Below, in pieces: positions 55,933 to 64,000 of a stretch of 64,000 bases of DNA. A program made the position numbers and the translations under genes. Source of the stretch: JAXMBX01 sp046349635 (GTDB lineage Bacteria; Planctomycetota; Planctomycetia; Planctomycetales; Planctomycetaceae); NCBI GenBank assembly GCA_046349635.1, contig JAXMBX010000001.1:268257-332256 (forward strand), given 5' to 3'. Numbering within the stretch: the first letter of the stretch is position 1; each line of letters begins with the position of its first letter. Below the pieces are notes generated by a model that was not told where the DNA came from, searched no databases, and worked only from the letters and a program-made list of their open reading frames with translations.

Positions 55933-57063
55933 TCAAGCCCCGGCCCGTTTCGCCCGATCCTTCAGCTTCAAAAACGGCGTCTCAATCAACCGGTACGACA
56001 GCCACGCGACAACCATCGTCAGGCAGATGTTCTCCGGGAACGCCGTCCACCACGACTTCGAGTACGGGTTCAGGAACAACTGCTGCCACAGGTACAGGCT
56101 GTACGAACCCAGCCCGATGCTCCCCAGGATGTTCGTGTTCAACCAGTTCGGATTTTTCTGCACCGCCGTCCACAGCAACAGTCCCAGGCAGGCGGCATTA
56201 AGGGTGTAACCGCAACCGACCGCCAGCTTCGTGGAGATATGCCCGAAGAACAGCGACGCCGTCAGCAGCCCCAGCGCGACAGGCCAGTATCGCGACAGCC
56301 GATCCAGGAAATTCCGCCACCCCGTTTCCTGGGCCAGCACGGCCAACAGACACCCCGTGGCGATCGAATCCAGCCGGGTAAACGTCCACAGTTCCGCCAT
56401 CGACGTCCACTCCGGATGAAACAGCAGCACGTACCAGCGGAGCAAAAAGCAGTTGGCCAGGCACAGGAGCAACGCGGGCACGCGACGCTTCGCGGGGACC
56501 AGCACCACAACCATCGGCCACAGCAGATAGAAGTGTTCTTCAATCGACAGCGACCACGCGTGTCCGATTTCCCACGCGGGACGTTCCAGGAAGTTGATCG
56601 TATAAGTCAGCGCCGCCAGCCAGTCGATGGCCCGCAAACTGGTCAGGTCACACAGTTGCAACACGGCCACGACAATTAGTAAAGCCACATAGGCGGGCAG
56701 AATCCGGTACGCGCGACGGCGATAAAACGCACCCAGGTCGAGCTTGTCCGTCCGGTCGATCTCCCGCATCATCAACACGGTGATCAGAAAACCGCTCAGG
56801 ACAAAGAACACTTCCACGCCGAACGAAGCGAACGTAATCAGGAATTCCTTGACCCACGGCTCCGCTTCACTGGTCACCGGGAACCGGCGGGTCTGACAGG
56901 CATGCGTCAGCAGCACCATCAGAATCGCGATCGCTCGCATTCCATCCAGCGACGGAATGCGCCCCACGTCCAGCCAGACCGGTCGACGGCTGGGGACCGG
57001 ACGCGAAGCCACGGCCTCACTGATCGGCGGCTCAGGTTGGAGAACGGGTGTCAAAGTGTCCAT
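55933..57063 (-). CDS. acyltransferase 3 (OafA/NodX-type) membrane protein
   Basis: 376 residues with about 10 transmembrane segments. The N-terminal family pattern IPSLDGMRAIAILMVLLTHA (R-x10-H type) is present, as are FGVEVFFVLSGFLITVLMM and the ...WSLSIEEHFYLLWP motif. It transfers acyl (usually acetyl or O-acyl) groups to extracellular polysaccharide or lipid sugars. The acceptor is unknown. It is convergent with the glycosidase-like gene; the two stops are 35 bases apart. Start ATG 57063. Confidence 0.92.
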   Translation of the reverse strand: MDTLTPVLQPEPPISEAVASRPVPSRRPVWLDVGRIPSLDGMRAIAILMVLLTHACQTRRFPVTSEAEPWVKEFLITFASFGVEVFFVLSGFLITVLMMREIDRTDKLDLGAFYRRRAYRILPAYVALLIVVAVLQLCDLTSLRAIDWLAALTYTINFLERPAWEIGHAWSLSIEEHFYLLWPMVVVLVPAKRRVPALLLCLANCFLLRWYVLLFHPEWTSMAELWTFTRLDSIATGCLLAVLAQETGWRNFLDRLSRYWPVALGLLTASLFFGHISTKLAVGCGYTLNAACLGLLLWTAVQKNPNWLNTNILGSIGLGSYSLYLWQQLFLNPYSKSWWTAFPENICLTMVVAWLSYRLIETPFLKLKDRAKRAGA

Positions 57064-57402
57064 ACGGAATTCAGACGAACGAGGGGTGTGCGAAATCGCA
57101 CGCAGTTTCAGTTGTGTTCAACCTAGGTCAGAAAATGAGGGGAGTCCGGCAAAAGTCCGCTCTCAGCCCAGGGAATCAGTGACTTACAAATGGAATGCCA
57201 TCAAGTAACGAAATAGGAGACTTTTGGAGGGTTTCTCCTAAACACCTGAAATGCAGCCGAAAACAGAGGGTGTCGAGTCCCGAAATTGAGGGGACTTGCG
57301 GCGGGAATAAATCGCAATGTTGTTTTTTGGCAACATGCGGACAGGGAGTGGGGAGGACCAATCGCACGAGCGAAAAATCGCTACAACCCAACCTCGCCCG
57401 AT

Positions 57403-58594
57403 TCACGCGGCATTGGTGACAGATTTGCCCGGCGTCCGCACGTTCGCCAGCAGCATCGCGGCGAGCAAACACATCGCGCCACCCCACCCGAACGCTGCCA
57501 GCGAACCGTATCGCTGATACAGCGCCCCGAAAATGATGCTCGATGGGAGCGCCGCGACGCCGATCGCAAAGTTGAACCACCCGAACGCCAGCCCCTTCTG
57601 CTCCGCCCCCACCAGCAGCGTCACGAAAGTTTTCTCCGCCGGTTCTGTCAGCGCATAAAACAGGGCATAACAGAAGAACAATGCCCACACATGCCACGCC
57701 GCCGTCGCGAACGCGAACGCCAAATACACCCCGGCATACAGAAACCACCCCGCGAACAGCGGAATCCGTGGCCCGATCCGATCCACCAGCCCCCCCATCC
57801 AGAAGTTGCCGGCGCTCTTCACCACGTGAAACGCGAACCACAGCATCGGCAGCAGATACGTCGGCACTCCCAGTTCCCCCGCACGGACCAGCAGAAACGC
57901 ATCGCTGGAATTCCCCAGCGTGAACACCACCGCACGCGAGCAGATACAACTTAAAATTCTTATCGAACGGTTTGAGCGTCAGCTGCAGCTTCGCAGCGTT
58001 TGACCCAGCACGCGGCACTTCCTTCAGAAACAGCACCAATAGCAACACCACTGCCAGCCCGGGAATCAGCGTCAGCACAAACAGCGTCCGCAACTGCCCC
58101 GGGCAGAACCACAGGAAGAGGGTCGCGAGCACCGGACCGATCGCCGCCCCCAGGTGATCCATCGCCCGGTGAAACCCGAACGCCCGCCCCCGCATCTCCG
58201 GCGGAGTCGAATCCGCGATCATCGCATCCCGCGGCGCCGTCCGAATCCCCTTGCCGAACCGATCCACCGTCCGGATCGCGAACAAATGCCACGGCAGCAT
58301 CGCCAGTCCGATCAGCGGCCGCGTGATCGCCGCGACGGTATAGCCGAACAGCAGAAACCCCTTCCGATGTGTCACCCGGTCCGACCACGCCCCGGAGAAA
58401 AGCTTCAGCAGGCTCGCCGTCGAATCCGCCACCCCTTCAATCACGCCGAGATCAAACCGGTTCCCGCCAATGACCGTCATCAGAAACTGCGGCAACAGCG
58501 GAAAAATAATCTCGCTGGCGATGTCATTCAACAGACTCGCCAACCCCAGCAGCTTGACATTCGCAGGCAGTTTCCGCGGCGACGTTTCAGACAT
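57403..58594 (-). pseudogene. major facilitator superfamily transporter, one frameshift
   Basis: ATG 58594. The first part (to about 57935) has six transmembrane segments with the MFS signature between segments 2 and 3 (GAWSDRVTHRKGF) and IRTVDRFGKGIRTAPRDAMI. The second part, read in another frame from 57930 to 57403, has the other six (VFTLGNSSDAFLL, MGGLVDRIGPRIPLFAGW, FFCYALFYALTEPAEKTF). The junction VVFTLGN fits the family, so a single base change restores a protein of about 397 residues. The sequence IASEIIFPLLPQFLMTVIG and TAPRDAMI recall planctomycete efflux MFS proteins. It starts 6 bases after the metal-binding lipoprotein gene, so is likely in the metal-efflux operon. Confidence 0.87.
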
Positions 58595-58600
58595 CCACCG

Positions 58601-58955
58601 TCAACCCCCCGGCGCCGCTTGCGGCGTCGCCGGCTTCCCGAACCGCGCATTCTTCATCGCCGTGAATTTTCGTTCCAGCCGGGGTTCGCAGATAAAGCAC
58701 TGCGACTTGGGACGCTGATGCTCATTGCACCAGTCCCCCTTCCCCTTGGCCGCTTCCGCCAGCTTGGGATCGCACTGTGCGCAGATCGACTTGGGTACCC
58801 CGTGCGTCTCGCACCACCACGTCGCCGGAGTTTCCGCAGCACGGGCCGCGATAACCGCTTTCGCCGCTTCAATCTTTTTCGTCCGTGGATCCGTACAGCC
58901 CAGGGGCAGGGCACCTGGCGAACAAAAAGACCAGCAATAAGTTTCGACGGGACAT
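58601..58955 (-). CDS. Cys/His heavy-metal-binding lipoprotein, one frameshift
   Basis: Short gene easily missed because the frame shifts after the signal. The ATG at 58955 begins MSRRNLLLVFLFA; one frame over, a lipobox (LPLGC) is followed by a helix (KKIEAAKAVIAARAAETPA) and two related metal-site motifs, CETHGVPKSICAQCDP and CNEHQRPKSQCFICEP, about 35 residues apart, ending with TGA at 58601-58603. The C-x2-H-x7-C-x2-C spacing suggests two soft-metal sites. Small proteins with this motif accompany CusA/CzcA pumps in planctomycetes. It lies between the czcA-type pump (275 bases upstream, R4b between) and the MFS gene 6 bases downstream. Full length about 117 residues. Confidence 0.75.
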
Positions 58956-59085
58956 GGGATGTCTCCGGGGACTCAACCGATGCGACTCATTCTCATGATA
59001 CGAAAGTGATCCCGATTCCGCCTCCCGATTCCCTTCCACATGAAATCAATTTCATGAGCGAAGGACGGATGCCGATGTGAATGCC

Positions 59086-59222
59086 TCACAAAATGCGGTT
59101 CGTGATCACGTTGACGGGGTGGCCCATACGCCGGTAATCCGGCGTGTGGGTGGCGTTAGGGGTTTTGATCACGCTTGGCCTGCAATTTTCAGGAATCGCA
59201 CTTCGTCCAGAGCATTTTGTGA
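59086..59222. repeat. R4b: intergenic element with inverted ends
   Basis: TCACAAAATGC at the left end and GCATTTTGTGA at the right end, with the shared TGATCAC-type and TCCAGA bases near each end; second copy of R4a. An R1-type repeat (59117-59155) sits inside it. Lies between the metal-binding lipoprotein and the pump gene. Confidence 0.78.
59117..59155. repeat. R1c: palindromic repeat nested in R4b
   Basis: GGGTGGCCCATACGCCGG...CCGGCGTGTGGGTGGCG: the hairpin part of R1, without its right half. Confidence 0.75.
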
Positions 59223-59229
59223 GATGACT

Positions 59230-62200
59230 TCAATGTTTCCCTGCCAACCGCAACGCATCACGCCCCGAGTACCGCCAGAAAATCCCCGGATGTACGATGT
59301 ACTCGCAGATCGTCGAGGTAATCAGCCCCCCCAGGATCACCGTGGCCACCGGATACAGAATTTCCTTCCCCGGCTGCGCCCCGCCCCACACCAGCGGCAC
59401 CAGCCCGATCCCCGTTGTGAGAGCTGTCATCAGCACCGGCGCCAAGCGTTCCAGGCTCCCCCTGATAATCATCTGCGTGGAGAACGTCTCCCCTTCTTCC
59501 CGGATCAAATGCAGATAGTGGGACACGAGCAGAATCCCGTTCCGCGCCGCGATCCCGCCGAGCGAAATAAACCCGACCAGCCCCGCGACCGTGAGCGACT
59601 GGCCGGTCATCCACAGCGCCAGCACACCCCCCACGAACGCAATCGGCAACGCCAGCATGATCTGCAACACGATCCGCGCGGACGGATACAGCGTGTACAG
59701 CACCAGGAACACACCAGCCAGCGAGACCACACTCAGGACCGCGATCAATCGCGTTGCTTCCTGCTGCGCCTCAAATTGCCCTCCATATTGAATGAAGTAT
59801 CCTTCCGGCAGTTCCACCTTCGACTGGATCGCCGTCCGGATATCCGCCACCACACTCCCCAGATCCCGGTCGGTCGGATTGCACCGGATCGTGATTCGCC
59901 GTCGGACGTTCTCCCGATTGATCGTATTCGGTCCCCCCGCTTCATAAATCTTCGCCACGGCCGCGAGCGGAATCTTCTCTCCATTGGGCAGATCCAGCGA
60001 CAGCCGATGCAGATTCGAAAAATCCGTCCGGTGCTTGTCGTCCAGCCGGACCACCAGATCGAACGACCGCTGCCCCTCCAGAATGTTCGACACTTCCTTG
60101 CCGTTGAGCGCCGTCTGAATGAACTCATTAACGAAGCCCGGCGTGATCCCATATTGCGCCAGCCGTTCCCGGTCCAACTGAATCCGCAACTGCGGAATCA
60201 ACTGCTGCGGCTCGACCACCGGAGGCGCAAGACCCTTCACCCCTTCAATCGCCGCTTTGATCTCCTGGGCCTTCTGTCGCAGCGTGTCGAGATCGTCGCC
60301 GTACAACTTGATCGCGATCTGCGCCGAAACCCCCGAGAGCATGTGGCTCATCATGTGCGCCAGCGGCTGCTCCGCCTCGTATTCAATCCCCGGGATCTCC
60401 GCCAGTTCGTCCCGAAGTGTCGTCAGCGCCGCCCGCCGTGAGACACCTGAGTGCGGATTGAGGGTCAGGATATATTCCGTGACGTTCACCCCCTCCGCGT
60501 GTTCGTCGAGTTCCGCCCGCCCGGTCTTCCGCACAAAACTCTTGATCAGCCCCTTCGGTTCCTTTTCCGTCACGCGATGCCGGTTAAACGCCTCATCCAC
60601 CATCCGCGCCACACGGTTCGACTGCTCCAGCGAACTCCCCGGCGGCAGCACGACATTCACCTGCGCCGCACCTTCGTCGAATGGCGGCAAAAAATCGCTC
60701 CCTAGTTGCGTCAGCAGCACCCCGCTCCCCACCACCGCGGCCGCAATCGCGATCAGAATCAGCGAATTCGCGACCGGATGACAACTGAGATGAATCACCG
60801 GCGTCGCGAATTTCTTCAGTGTCCGCAGCAGCAACCCATCCTGATCCCGATGCACAATTTTGGTGTTGGTCAGCAACAGGCTCCCCAGCACGGGCGTCAC
60901 GGTCAGTGAAACCAGGAGCGATGCCAGAATCGAAACGATATACGCCACCCCCAGCGGAGCAAATAAACGCCCTTCAATCCCGTGCAACGCAAACAACGGC
61001 ACGAACACCAGAATCACCAGCATCGTGCTGAACACGATCGAACTTCGAACCTCCACGCTCGCTTCATAAATCACGGTCAGCGACGAACGCGGGGCAGGGG
61101 CGTGCGCATTTTCCTTCAGACGGCGGAACACGTTTTCAATATCCACGATCGCGTCATCCACCAGTTCCCCCATCGCGACAGCCAGCCCCCCCAGCGTCAT
61201 CACGTTGACCGACATCCCCGTCACATAAAAGAACAACCCCGTCAGCACGAGCGACAGCGGAATCGCGGTCAGCGTGATCAGCGTCGTCCGTAGGTTCAGC
61301 AGGAACAGAAACAGGATAATGACAACCAGGATCGCCCCGTCCCGCAGCGCCTCGATGACGTTATGAATTCCCAGGTCGATGAAGGTCCGCTGCTGGTACA
61401 GATGTGCATCCAGAATCAGGTCCGGATTGGTTTTCGAGAACGAGTTTTGAATATCCTGGACCGCTCGCTCGATATCCGCCGTCAGGCGCCGCGTATCCGC
61501 CTCCGGCTGCTTGGCAATCGTCAGCACCACTCCCGGACGCCCGTTGATGCTGGAATCCCCCCGCTTGATCTGCGCCCCCTCAATCACTCGGGCGACGTCC
61601 CGAATCAGCACGGGCCGTGGCCCCGCTTTCACGACCGTCATTTCAATCTGCGCCGGATTGGACGCCCGCCCGATCCCCCGTACCAGAAATTCCATCGACG
61701 CTCGTTCCAGGTAGCCTCCCGTCGCGTTCTGGTTGCTCTCCTGCAGCGCCCGCTCGACCTCTTCCAGCGTCACGTTGTACGCAATCAGCGAATCCGGATT
61801 CACCTGCACCTGGTACTGCTTCCGCCCCCCTCCCATCACGATCACCTGCGACACGCCCGGGATCGTCAGCAACCTTTGACGCACCACCCAGTCGGCCAGC
61901 GTCCGGACTTCGATCGGCGATGTCTTGCCGGTTTCGCTCCACATCCCCACCAGCATGATCTGCCCCATGATCGAACTGACCGGCGTCAACTGCGGCTCGA
62001 CACCCGGGGGCAACTGCGACCGCACAATCGCCAACCGCTCGTTGACGATCTGCCGCGCTGTGTACACGTTCATGTTCCAGCCGAACTCGACGTAAATCAC
62101 CGACAGCCCGATCCCGGAAGCACTCCGCACCGCCTCCACTCCGGTCGCTCCATTAAAGACCGTCTCCAGTGGGAACGTCACCAGCGTCTCGACTTCCTCG

Positions 62201-62371
62201 GGAGACAGCCCCGGCAGCTTCCGTCATCACCGTCACCCGCGGGCGGGTCAGGCTCGGGAAGATGTCGATGGGCAGCGTCGTGCACAGATATCCGCCCCCC
62301 ATCAGCAGGATCAGAGACAGCGCCACGACGAGCAGGCGGTGTTGCAGCGCGAATTGTATCAGCGAATTCAT
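59230..62371 (-). CDS. heavy-metal RND efflux pump, CzcA/CusA type, frameshifted near the N terminus
   Basis: About 1046 residues once one indel near 62205 is corrected; 59230-62181 is the uninterrupted part and 62153-62371 the first 70 residues (MNSLIQFALQHRLLVVALSL, first membrane helix). The HME-RND features are clear: TM4 proton-relay region MGELVDDAIVDIENVFRRLK, GSDFLPPFDEGAAQVNVVLP porter domain, and the C-terminal GGIAARNGILLVSHYLHL. It forms the inner-membrane pump of a tripartite metal exporter with the membrane-fusion protein encoded 143 bases upstream (62515 onward). The metal (Cu, Zn, Co, Cd) cannot be told from the sequence. Confidence 0.93.
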
Positions 62372-62406
62372 GAGCGTCAGTTGTATTTCTTAAGAGAACA
62401 GCCTCT

Positions 62407-62468
62407 GGGTGGCATGCCCACATCTTGCTTAGCACGATATTTAAGCCGTGCGAAGCAGGGTGGGCATG
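62407..62468. repeat. R2b: palindromic intergenic repeat
   Basis: GGGTGGCATGCCCAC, a centre with GCGAAGCAG, then GGGTGGGCATG: same ends as R2a (35552-35594), with a longer centre. Lies in the gap between the membrane-fusion gene and the pump gene of the same operon. Confidence 0.75.
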
Positions 62469-62514
62469 TGCGCGTTTGACTTCGATTGGTCTGTCTTGCC
62501 TGATTGACTTTTCA

Positions 62515-64000
62515 TCAGTGCGCGTGATCGTGCCCCGCGTGCGGATCCACTCCCGACCCCTGCAGCTTCCGCAACGCCAGGTTAAGCTGATACGCCTCGT
62601 TGAGAGCGACCGTGTCTCCGGGGAACAAAGCACCATTCGCGGCGATCACCCCGTTCCGCGGATCTTCGTATTTGACGGTCACCGCCACCCGTTCCATCAG
62701 GTTCCCGTTGGCCCGGAACACATACGCCTCCGCCCCTTCCTTCACCACCGCCTCCGTCGGCAGCACAATCTGCTTCAGGTACAACTCCACAGGCACCAGC
62801 AGCCGCACCCGCTGCCCAGGCTTGAACTTCCACACCCGGAACTTCACCCCGTCCGGCCCTTCCAGATCCCGCACGATCTCATTCGTGATCGGAATGTAAA
62901 ACCGGAAGAGCCGCGACTGCGGATCCACCACGTTGTCGACGTACTGCAGATGCAGATTCTCCCGCATCACCGTCTGCGTATCGCTCGTCTCGAAGATCGC
63001 CTTCACCGGACGGTCCTCTTCCATCACCCGGCTGATCAGTTCCGATTCATTCTGAAACGCCATCCCCACGATCTGCAGATTGGTATGCACCGCCAGGTCG
63101 CACAGTTCATCCCCCGCCTGCGTCAGCTTCCCGGGGAAGACATTGATCCGCTCCACCGAATACACCATCTCCTCCGGAGTCGTGACCTTCTCTTTCGCGG
63201 CAGGTTCTTTCGATTCCGGGGCAAAATTGACCGGCAGGATCGACTTGCGGGGAACCGCATCCGCCTTCGGCGCAACGGTACTCTGCTTCCCGGGGACGTG
63301 GATCGTGAATTCCCGGATCAGGATCTTTGTCTGCACGATCTTTTCAATCTGTTCCACCGACAGTCCCCGCACCAGCAACTCCTGCGTCTGCACCTGCCGG
63401 GCCGATTCCAGCCGTTGCCGCTCATACTGTTTCTCCAGCAGACGCACACCCGGGACCGCCCCCTGTTCGGCAATCGGCTTCAGCCGTTTCAACTCCGCTT
63501 CCACCAGATCCAGTTCCTGTAGCGTTTTCAGCAACGCCGACTGCGCATTGGCGAGAACTTCACCCGTCGTCTGGATATCAAACAGCGGATCTCCCGGCTT
63601 CACCGTCTGGCCCGGAAGCACATACACCCGCCGGATCAATCCGTTGACGGTCGAAGTAATCCGGCTTTCGCTGTGCCCCGGCCGCTCCGTCACTTCACCG
63701 GGAACGACAATCGTCCGCCAGAAGTCAGCCAGCTCGACCTCTCCCAGTTTCAGCTTCAGGTTCTGACGCGCCTGCTCACTGAGTGGTAGCTGCAATTCCT
63801 CCCCCTTGTGGGCCGACCCGTGATCATGACCATGGTCATGTCCGTGATCATCTTTTCCACCGTGAGCATGACCATGCTCGGCCTTCTCTGGCTTGGAAGC
63901 CGTAATGGGAGGTGTCGAAACAGGTTGTTTGCGCCCGAGGGCATATCCCCCCGCGACTGCCCCTACCAGAAGCAGCAACACGAGCAGGACAACAGGTAAT
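62515..64000 (-). CDS. CusB/CzcB-type membrane-fusion protein of the metal efflux system (5' partial)
   Basis: The visible protein from the GTG at 63981 is 488 residues, but the frame stays open to the window edge with hydrophobic codons, so the true start lies outside. After a hydrophobic signal/anchor there is a His-rich metal-binding stretch (HGHAHGGKDDHGHDHGHDHG). Then the lipoyl/barrel-sandwich (GEVTERPGHSESRITSTVNG, GQTVKPGDPLFDIQ), helical hairpin (LQELDLVEAELKRLKPIAEQ), an insertion with Lys/Pro, and the beta-barrel part (VVDPQSRLFRFYIPI). It ends with HAGHDHAH. Bridges the inner-membrane pump to an outer-membrane channel; no channel gene is in the window. It is the first visible gene of the operon. 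Confidence 0.92.
   Translation of the reverse strand, partial: LPVVLLVLLLLVGAVAGGYALGRKQPVSTPPITASKPEKAEHGHAHGGKDDHGHDHGHDHGSAHKGEELQLPLSEQARQNLKLKLGEVELADFWRTIVVPGEVTERPGHSESRITSTVNGLIRRVYVLPGQTVKPGDPLFDIQTTGEVLANAQSALLKTLQELDLVEAELKRLKPIAEQGAVPGVRLLEKQYERQRLESARQVQTQELLVRGLSVEQIEKIVQTKILIREFTIHVPGKQSTVAPKADAVPRKSILPVNFAPESKEPAAKEKVTTPEEMVYSVERINVFPGKLTQAGDELCDLAVHTNLQIVGMAFQNESELISRVMEEDRPVKAIFETSDTQTVMRENLHLQYVDNVVDPQSRLFRFYIPITNEIVRDLEGPDGVKFRVWKFKPGQRVRLLVPVELYLKQIVLPTEAVVKEGAEAYVFRANGNLMERVAVTVKYEDPRNGVIAANGALFPGDTVALNEAYQLNLALRKLQGSGVDPHAGHDHAH

Noticed and set aside
59077..62373. Plus-strand open frames opposite the RND pump
   Set aside because: Same antisense composition; the pump on the minus strand is unambiguous.

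Overview
The window comes from a planctomycete. It carries several families that are characteristic of, or strongly enriched in, that phylum: planctomycete-type cytochrome c (PSCyt1) fused to WD40, DUF1549/DUF1553 and DUF1501 proteins, large PPC-domain surface proteins, a sulfatase beside a formylglycine-generating enzyme, a XylR-type AraC regulator, FHA signalling proteins and an HME-RND metal pump. Coding DNA is GC-rich with little operon-scale structure apart from a few clear clusters. I cannot name genus or species.

Layout. 1-6.2 kb: end of a PPC-domain protein, then a badly frameshifted PSCyt1-WD40 gene. 6.2-16.2 kb: a broken hypothetical gene, a uronate isomerase-like protein, an FHA-GAF-PP2C phosphatase, an ECF sigma/anti-sigma pair with a large periplasmic-type protein, and a second FHA protein. 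16.2-22.0 kb (minus): a probable operon of a TsaC-like/arginine-phosphatase-like fusion, rpiB, gcvH, gcvPA, gcvPB and lipM. 22.5-28.1 kb: a CysQ-like phosphatase, a decayed LigD (phosphoesterase-polymerase), a divergent ATP-dependent DNA ligase and a FAD-Rieske oxidoreductase. 28.8-34.0 kb: fumC, two small related proteins, a PadR regulator with a membrane protein, and a di-haem cytochrome c peroxidase. 34.4-37.8 kb: FGE, sulfatase, DinB-like protein. 38.0-41.5 kb: a less GC-rich island with a von Willebrand factor A/coiled-coil membrane protein and an unknown partner. 42.0-49.7 kb (minus): a giant PSCyt1-WD40-DUF1549-DUF1553 gene, then DUF1501 and a carboxypeptidase-regulatory-like protein. 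50.1-57.1 kb: XylR, an LTxxQ-type protein, an acetate-type Na+ symporter with its DUF485 partner, a six-hairpin glycosidase-like protein and an acyltransferase. 57.4-64.0 kb (minus): MFS transporter, Cys/His metal-binding lipoprotein, CzcA/CusA pump and its membrane-fusion partner, which runs off the window.

Two themes recur. First, about a dozen conserved genes, including gcvPB, fumC and czcA, carry one or more frameshifts. The breadth of this argues for consensus errors in the assembly, although real decay of some genes (ligD, the PSCyt1-WD40 gene) is possible. Second, the intergenic spaces hold several families of short palindromic repeats (called R1-R5 here), some nested, that no gene explains. 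The best candidates for undescribed biology are the von Willebrand/coiled-coil island, the TsaC-arginine phosphatase fusion, the matched coiled-coil inserts in the first two genes, and the R4/R5 repeats. No tRNA, rRNA, CRISPR array or transposase was found.
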